From Spirochaetaceae bacterium 4572_59 (GTDB lineage: Bacteria; Spirochaetota; Spirochaetia; DSM-2461): a stretch of DNA of 45,362 bases. The stretch covers positions 1 to 45,362 of the forward strand of contig NBMC01000020.1 of assembly GCA_002084805.1 (NCBI GenBank), in the 5' to 3' direction. Under the pieces are notes generated by a model. That model saw only the letters and a list, made by a program, of their open reading frames with translations, searched no databases and was not told the origin of the DNA. A program made the position numbers and the translations under genes. Of this stretch, positions 43,218 to 45,362 are shown piece after piece; the stretch's first letter is position 1, and every line of letters starts with the position of its first letter.

Positions 43218-43238
43218 AGTGTCGCATATAGTGACACT
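43218..43238. promoter_or_regulatory. Palindromic operator upstream of higBA
   Basis: AGTGTC and GACACT arms flank a TATA-containing centre of nine bases, a 21-base near-palindrome. It lies 20 bases before the higB ATG, where the promoter must be (TTTACA is just upstream on the minus strand). It is the likely HigA binding site. Confidence 0.6.
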
Positions 43239-43353
43239 TTTGTAAAGGAATAACTCTCGCCTCTCTGTTCAACAGTATACAGGGCCATTATACCCCTTCT
43301 CCATGTTGACAGCAGCAAAGCCTATATTTATCCTTGGAGGCAGAGAGGTAGTA

Positions 43354-44115
43354 ATGAAAAAACTTGTATCCTGGAATGTGAACGGAATCAGAGCAATGGA
43401 AGGCAAAGGTCTGTACGACTGGATGGAGGAGTTCCAGCCGGATATTCTCTGCCTGCAGGAGACCAAGGCCCAGCCGGAACAGCTGAAACCCCACTTCCTC
43501 GAAAGAGAAGGATATCATATCTATTTTGAAAGCGCCGAAAGAAAGGGCTACAGCGGCGTGGCCATGTATTCAAAGGAAAAGCCCCTTTCCATCCGCAATA
43601 TGGGTATAGCCGAATATGATAGCGAAGGCCGTACCCTGATAGCAGAATTTCAGAACTATACACTGATAAACTGCTACTTCCCCAACTCCCAGTCCGAAGG
43701 AGCCCGGCTGGATTATAAAATCGGCTATAATCAGGCCCTCCAGAATCTGGCTGACTCTCTGGTAGAACAGGGAAAAGATGTTCTGATCTGCGGAGATTAC
43801 AATGTGGCTCACAAAGCCATAGACCTGACTCATCCGAAAAATAATGAGAAGAATCCCGGCTACCTGCCCGAAGAGCGGGCCTGGATGGATCATTTTACAA
43901 ATTCAGGGTGGATAGATACCTTCCGTCACTTTCACAAAGAGCCCGAGCAGTATACCTGGTGGTCCTATAGGATGAAAGCCCGTGATAAAAACGTAGGATG
44001 GAGGATAGACTACTGGTGTACCAACAAAGCTTTTATTGACAGAGTGGAAGACTGTGTAATTCATCAGGAAATAATGGGAAGCGACCACTGCCCTATTGAA
44101 CTTATACTGAAATAA
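43354..44115 (+). CDS. xth: Exodeoxyribonuclease III
   Basis: 253 residues from the ATG at 43354, where the family starts (MKKLVSWNVNGIRA); AGAGAGG is before it. It is an AP endonuclease and 3' exonuclease of base-excision repair. The catalytic residues are in LCLQETKA (Glu), CGDYNVAHKAIDL (Asp/Asn), WRIDYWC (Asp) and the final GSDHCPIEL (Asp-His). Other ExoIII hallmarks are GYSGVAMYSK and INCYFPNSQ. The kinase gene starts 3 bases after its stop. Confidence 0.96.
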   Translation: MKKLVSWNVNGIRAMEGKGLYDWMEEFQPDILCLQETKAQPEQLKPHFLEREGYHIYFESAERKGYSGVAMYSKEKPLSIRNMGIAEYDSEGRTLIAEFQNYTLINCYFPNSQSEGARLDYKIGYNQALQNLADSLVEQGKDVLICGDYNVAHKAIDLTHPKNNEKNPGYLPEERAWMDHFTNSGWIDTFRHFHKEPEQYTWWSYRMKARDKNVGWRIDYWCTNKAFIDRVEDCVIHQEIMGSDHCPIELILK

Positions 44116-44118
44116 GAG

Positions 44119-45362
44119 ATGATAAAGAAGGGAGTATATACAGGGGCTATTCGATTGATGAAAAACAACTATATTAGATTAATCACCAACAGTCCCCTCA
44201 CCTTCAAGCTGATAAAGAAGATCCTGCTACTCAGTGTAACTATGATTGTTCTGAGCGTTTCCGTTCAGCTGAGATTACAATACAAGTCAAATATAAAAGA
44301 GATCAACCAATATTTGGAAAGCATCACAGAAACTCATGTACCGGCCATTACGGAAAGCGTCTACAATATAAATGAACGACTAATTTATTATCAACTAAAG
44401 GGAATGCAGTCTCTGGATTTTATTTCCTATGTAGAAATACGGGAAAACAGGGGTGGTAAAATCTTTGTTTCCTCTGCAGGAGAAATAAGCAGAGAAGAGA
44501 TTAAAAAGGAGTACCCCCTTATATACACATCATCGACGGACAAAGTCACGTCTTTAGGCAGCCTCCTGGTATCTGTCAGCTATAAAGAAATTTATAAAAG
44601 ACTGTACCATAAAGCTATACTGACTCTTCTGGTAAATATCCTTATAATCCTGCTTCTTTCGATTTTTTTGTTCATACTGGTTGAAAAGACCATAACCCGC
44701 CATATTTACAACATTGCCTATTACACCGAGGGGATCAGCCTTTCAAACCTGAATAAAAAACTTATTCTGAAAAGAAAAATACTCCCTGAAACGAAAGAAG
44801 ATGAATTCAGTCTTCTGGTTCAGTCCATAAATGAAATGAGGATGCGTCTGGCTGAAGAAGTCAGTATCAGAAAAAAAAATCAGCAGGAAAAAGAAAACCT
44901 GAGAGAGCAGTTCAACCAGTCTCAGAAGCTGGAGTCCATCGGACGCCTGGCAGGCGGAGTGGCTCACGATCTGAATAATCTCCTCACCCCTATAGTGATA
45001 TACAGCGAGATGATAGGAAACCAGTTTGATAAGGGGAGCGAATACAAGGGTTTTTCCGAGGGAATTCAAGAAGCGGGACTTAAGGCCAAAAATCTCATCG
45101 CTCAGCTTCTGACATTCAGCAAAAACTCTCCCCGTGACTACAGATCTGAAGACCTGAACCGGATAATAGAAGGATTTGAAAAACTCCTGCGCCGGACAAT
45201 ACTGGAAAATATACAGCTGAAAACATCCCTTTCCCCGGACAGCATGATGATAATTGCCGATAAGAATCAGCTGGAACAAGTTATCATGAATCTCGCCATC
45301 AATGCACAAGACGCCATGCCCACAGGAGGAGTTCTCTCTCTGGAGACGAAAGCGGTTTTACT
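44119..45362 (+). CDS. Membrane sensor histidine kinase, 3' end cut by the window
   Basis: The frame is open from the ATG at 44119 to the edge (414 codons); a second ATG at 44158 is also possible. Two membrane helices (about 34-50 and 167-188) flank a periplasmic sensing region (51-165). A HAMP-like linker (189-245), a coiled coil, a HisKA domain with the phospho-acceptor His in GRLAGGVAHDLNNLL (His283), and the N-box of the ATPase domain, NLAINAQDAMPTGG (about 388), follow. HDLNN kinases often carry a C-terminal receiver domain, which would lie beyond the window. The signal is unknown; no response regulator gene is seen. It begins 3 bases after xth, so it is probably co-transcribed. Confidence 0.9.
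   Translation, partial: MIKKGVYTGAIRLMKNNYIRLITNSPLTFKLIKKILLLSVTMIVLSVSVQLRLQYKSNIKEINQYLESITETHVPAITESVYNINERLIYYQLKGMQSLDFISYVEIRENRGGKIFVSSAGEISREEIKKEYPLIYTSSTDKVTSLGSLLVSVSYKEIYKRLYHKAILTLLVNILIILLLSIFLFILVEKTITRHIYNIAYYTEGISLSNLNKKLILKRKILPETKEDEFSLLVQSINEMRMRLAEEVSIRKKNQQEKENLREQFNQSQKLESIGRLAGGVAHDLNNLLTPIVIYSEMIGNQFDKGSEYKGFSEGIQEAGLKAKNLIAQLLTFSKNSPRDYRSEDLNRIIEGFEKLLRRTILENIQLKTSLSPDSMMIIADKNQLEQVIMNLAINAQDAMPTGGVLSLETKAVL

Noticed and set aside
44743..45309. 188-codon minus-strand frame
   Set aside because: It is antisense to the HAMP, HisKA and ATPase parts of a clear histidine kinase.
1..45362. CRISPR arrays, tRNA/rRNA genes, transposases, integrase att sites
   Set aside because: No regularly spaced repeats, cloverleaf-like intergenic segments or transposase motifs were found in the intergenic stretches read.

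Overview
The window reads as chromosomal DNA of a free-living, flagellated, fermentative anaerobe, most likely a spirochaete (Spirochaeta/Oceanispirochaeta-like). This rests on indirect signs: a dephospho-CoA kinase with the unusual 'AGKN' P-loop, exported beta-rich orphan proteins, flagellar chaperone genes next to polA, and an anaerobic gene set (acetate kinase, adhE remnant, FeFe-hydrogenase-like sensor, 2[4Fe-4S] ferredoxin). No rRNA, tRNA, CRISPR array, insertion sequence or prophage was seen. Placement in the phylum is inference.

Layout. 0-5 kb: a heavily deleted adhE pseudogene, divergent from a two-gene unit encoding an FeFe-hydrogenase-like H2/redox sensor with PAS domain and a SpoIIE-type phosphatase. 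5-13 kb: an orphan exported protein, an alpha/beta hydrolase, ackA, a LOR/SDH (TIGR00300) enzyme, a DJ-1/PfpI protein and an acyl-CoA synthetase whose promoter is overlaid by two inverted repeats. 13-17 kb: a small ferredoxin gene, a GGDEF relic, then epmA-efp-methyltransferase, with EF-P carrying the lysine that EpmA modifies. 17-21 kb: a MscS channel, a PyrF-PyrE fusion and a GH13_18 sugar phosphorylase.

21-26 kb is a five-gene unit read on the minus strand: ECF S component (UPF0397), fused EcfA-EcfA ATPase, EcfT (probable TTG start), and two tandem SAM-hydrolase (DUF62) paralogues. It has a good promoter, and it links a vitamin/cofactor-type importer to SAM-cleaving enzymes. 26-31 kb: fliS, a possible FlgN-type chaperone, polA, coaE and a SPOR-domain protein run as one tightly packed minus-strand unit behind a sigma-28-like promoter. 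31-35.6 kb: PhoH/PIN ATPase, two small orphans and a large exported beta-propeller/CE4-fold protein whose catalytic motifs are missing. 35.7-40.6 kb: trkA-trkH-nagA, convergent with a TauE-type permease. 40.8-45.4 kb: an aminotransferase, decayed small ORFs, a higBA toxin-antitoxin pair with a palindromic operator, xth, and a membrane histidine kinase that runs off the window end.

Most functional calls rest on motifs recognised by eye. Promoters and terminators are pattern calls and have not been tested.
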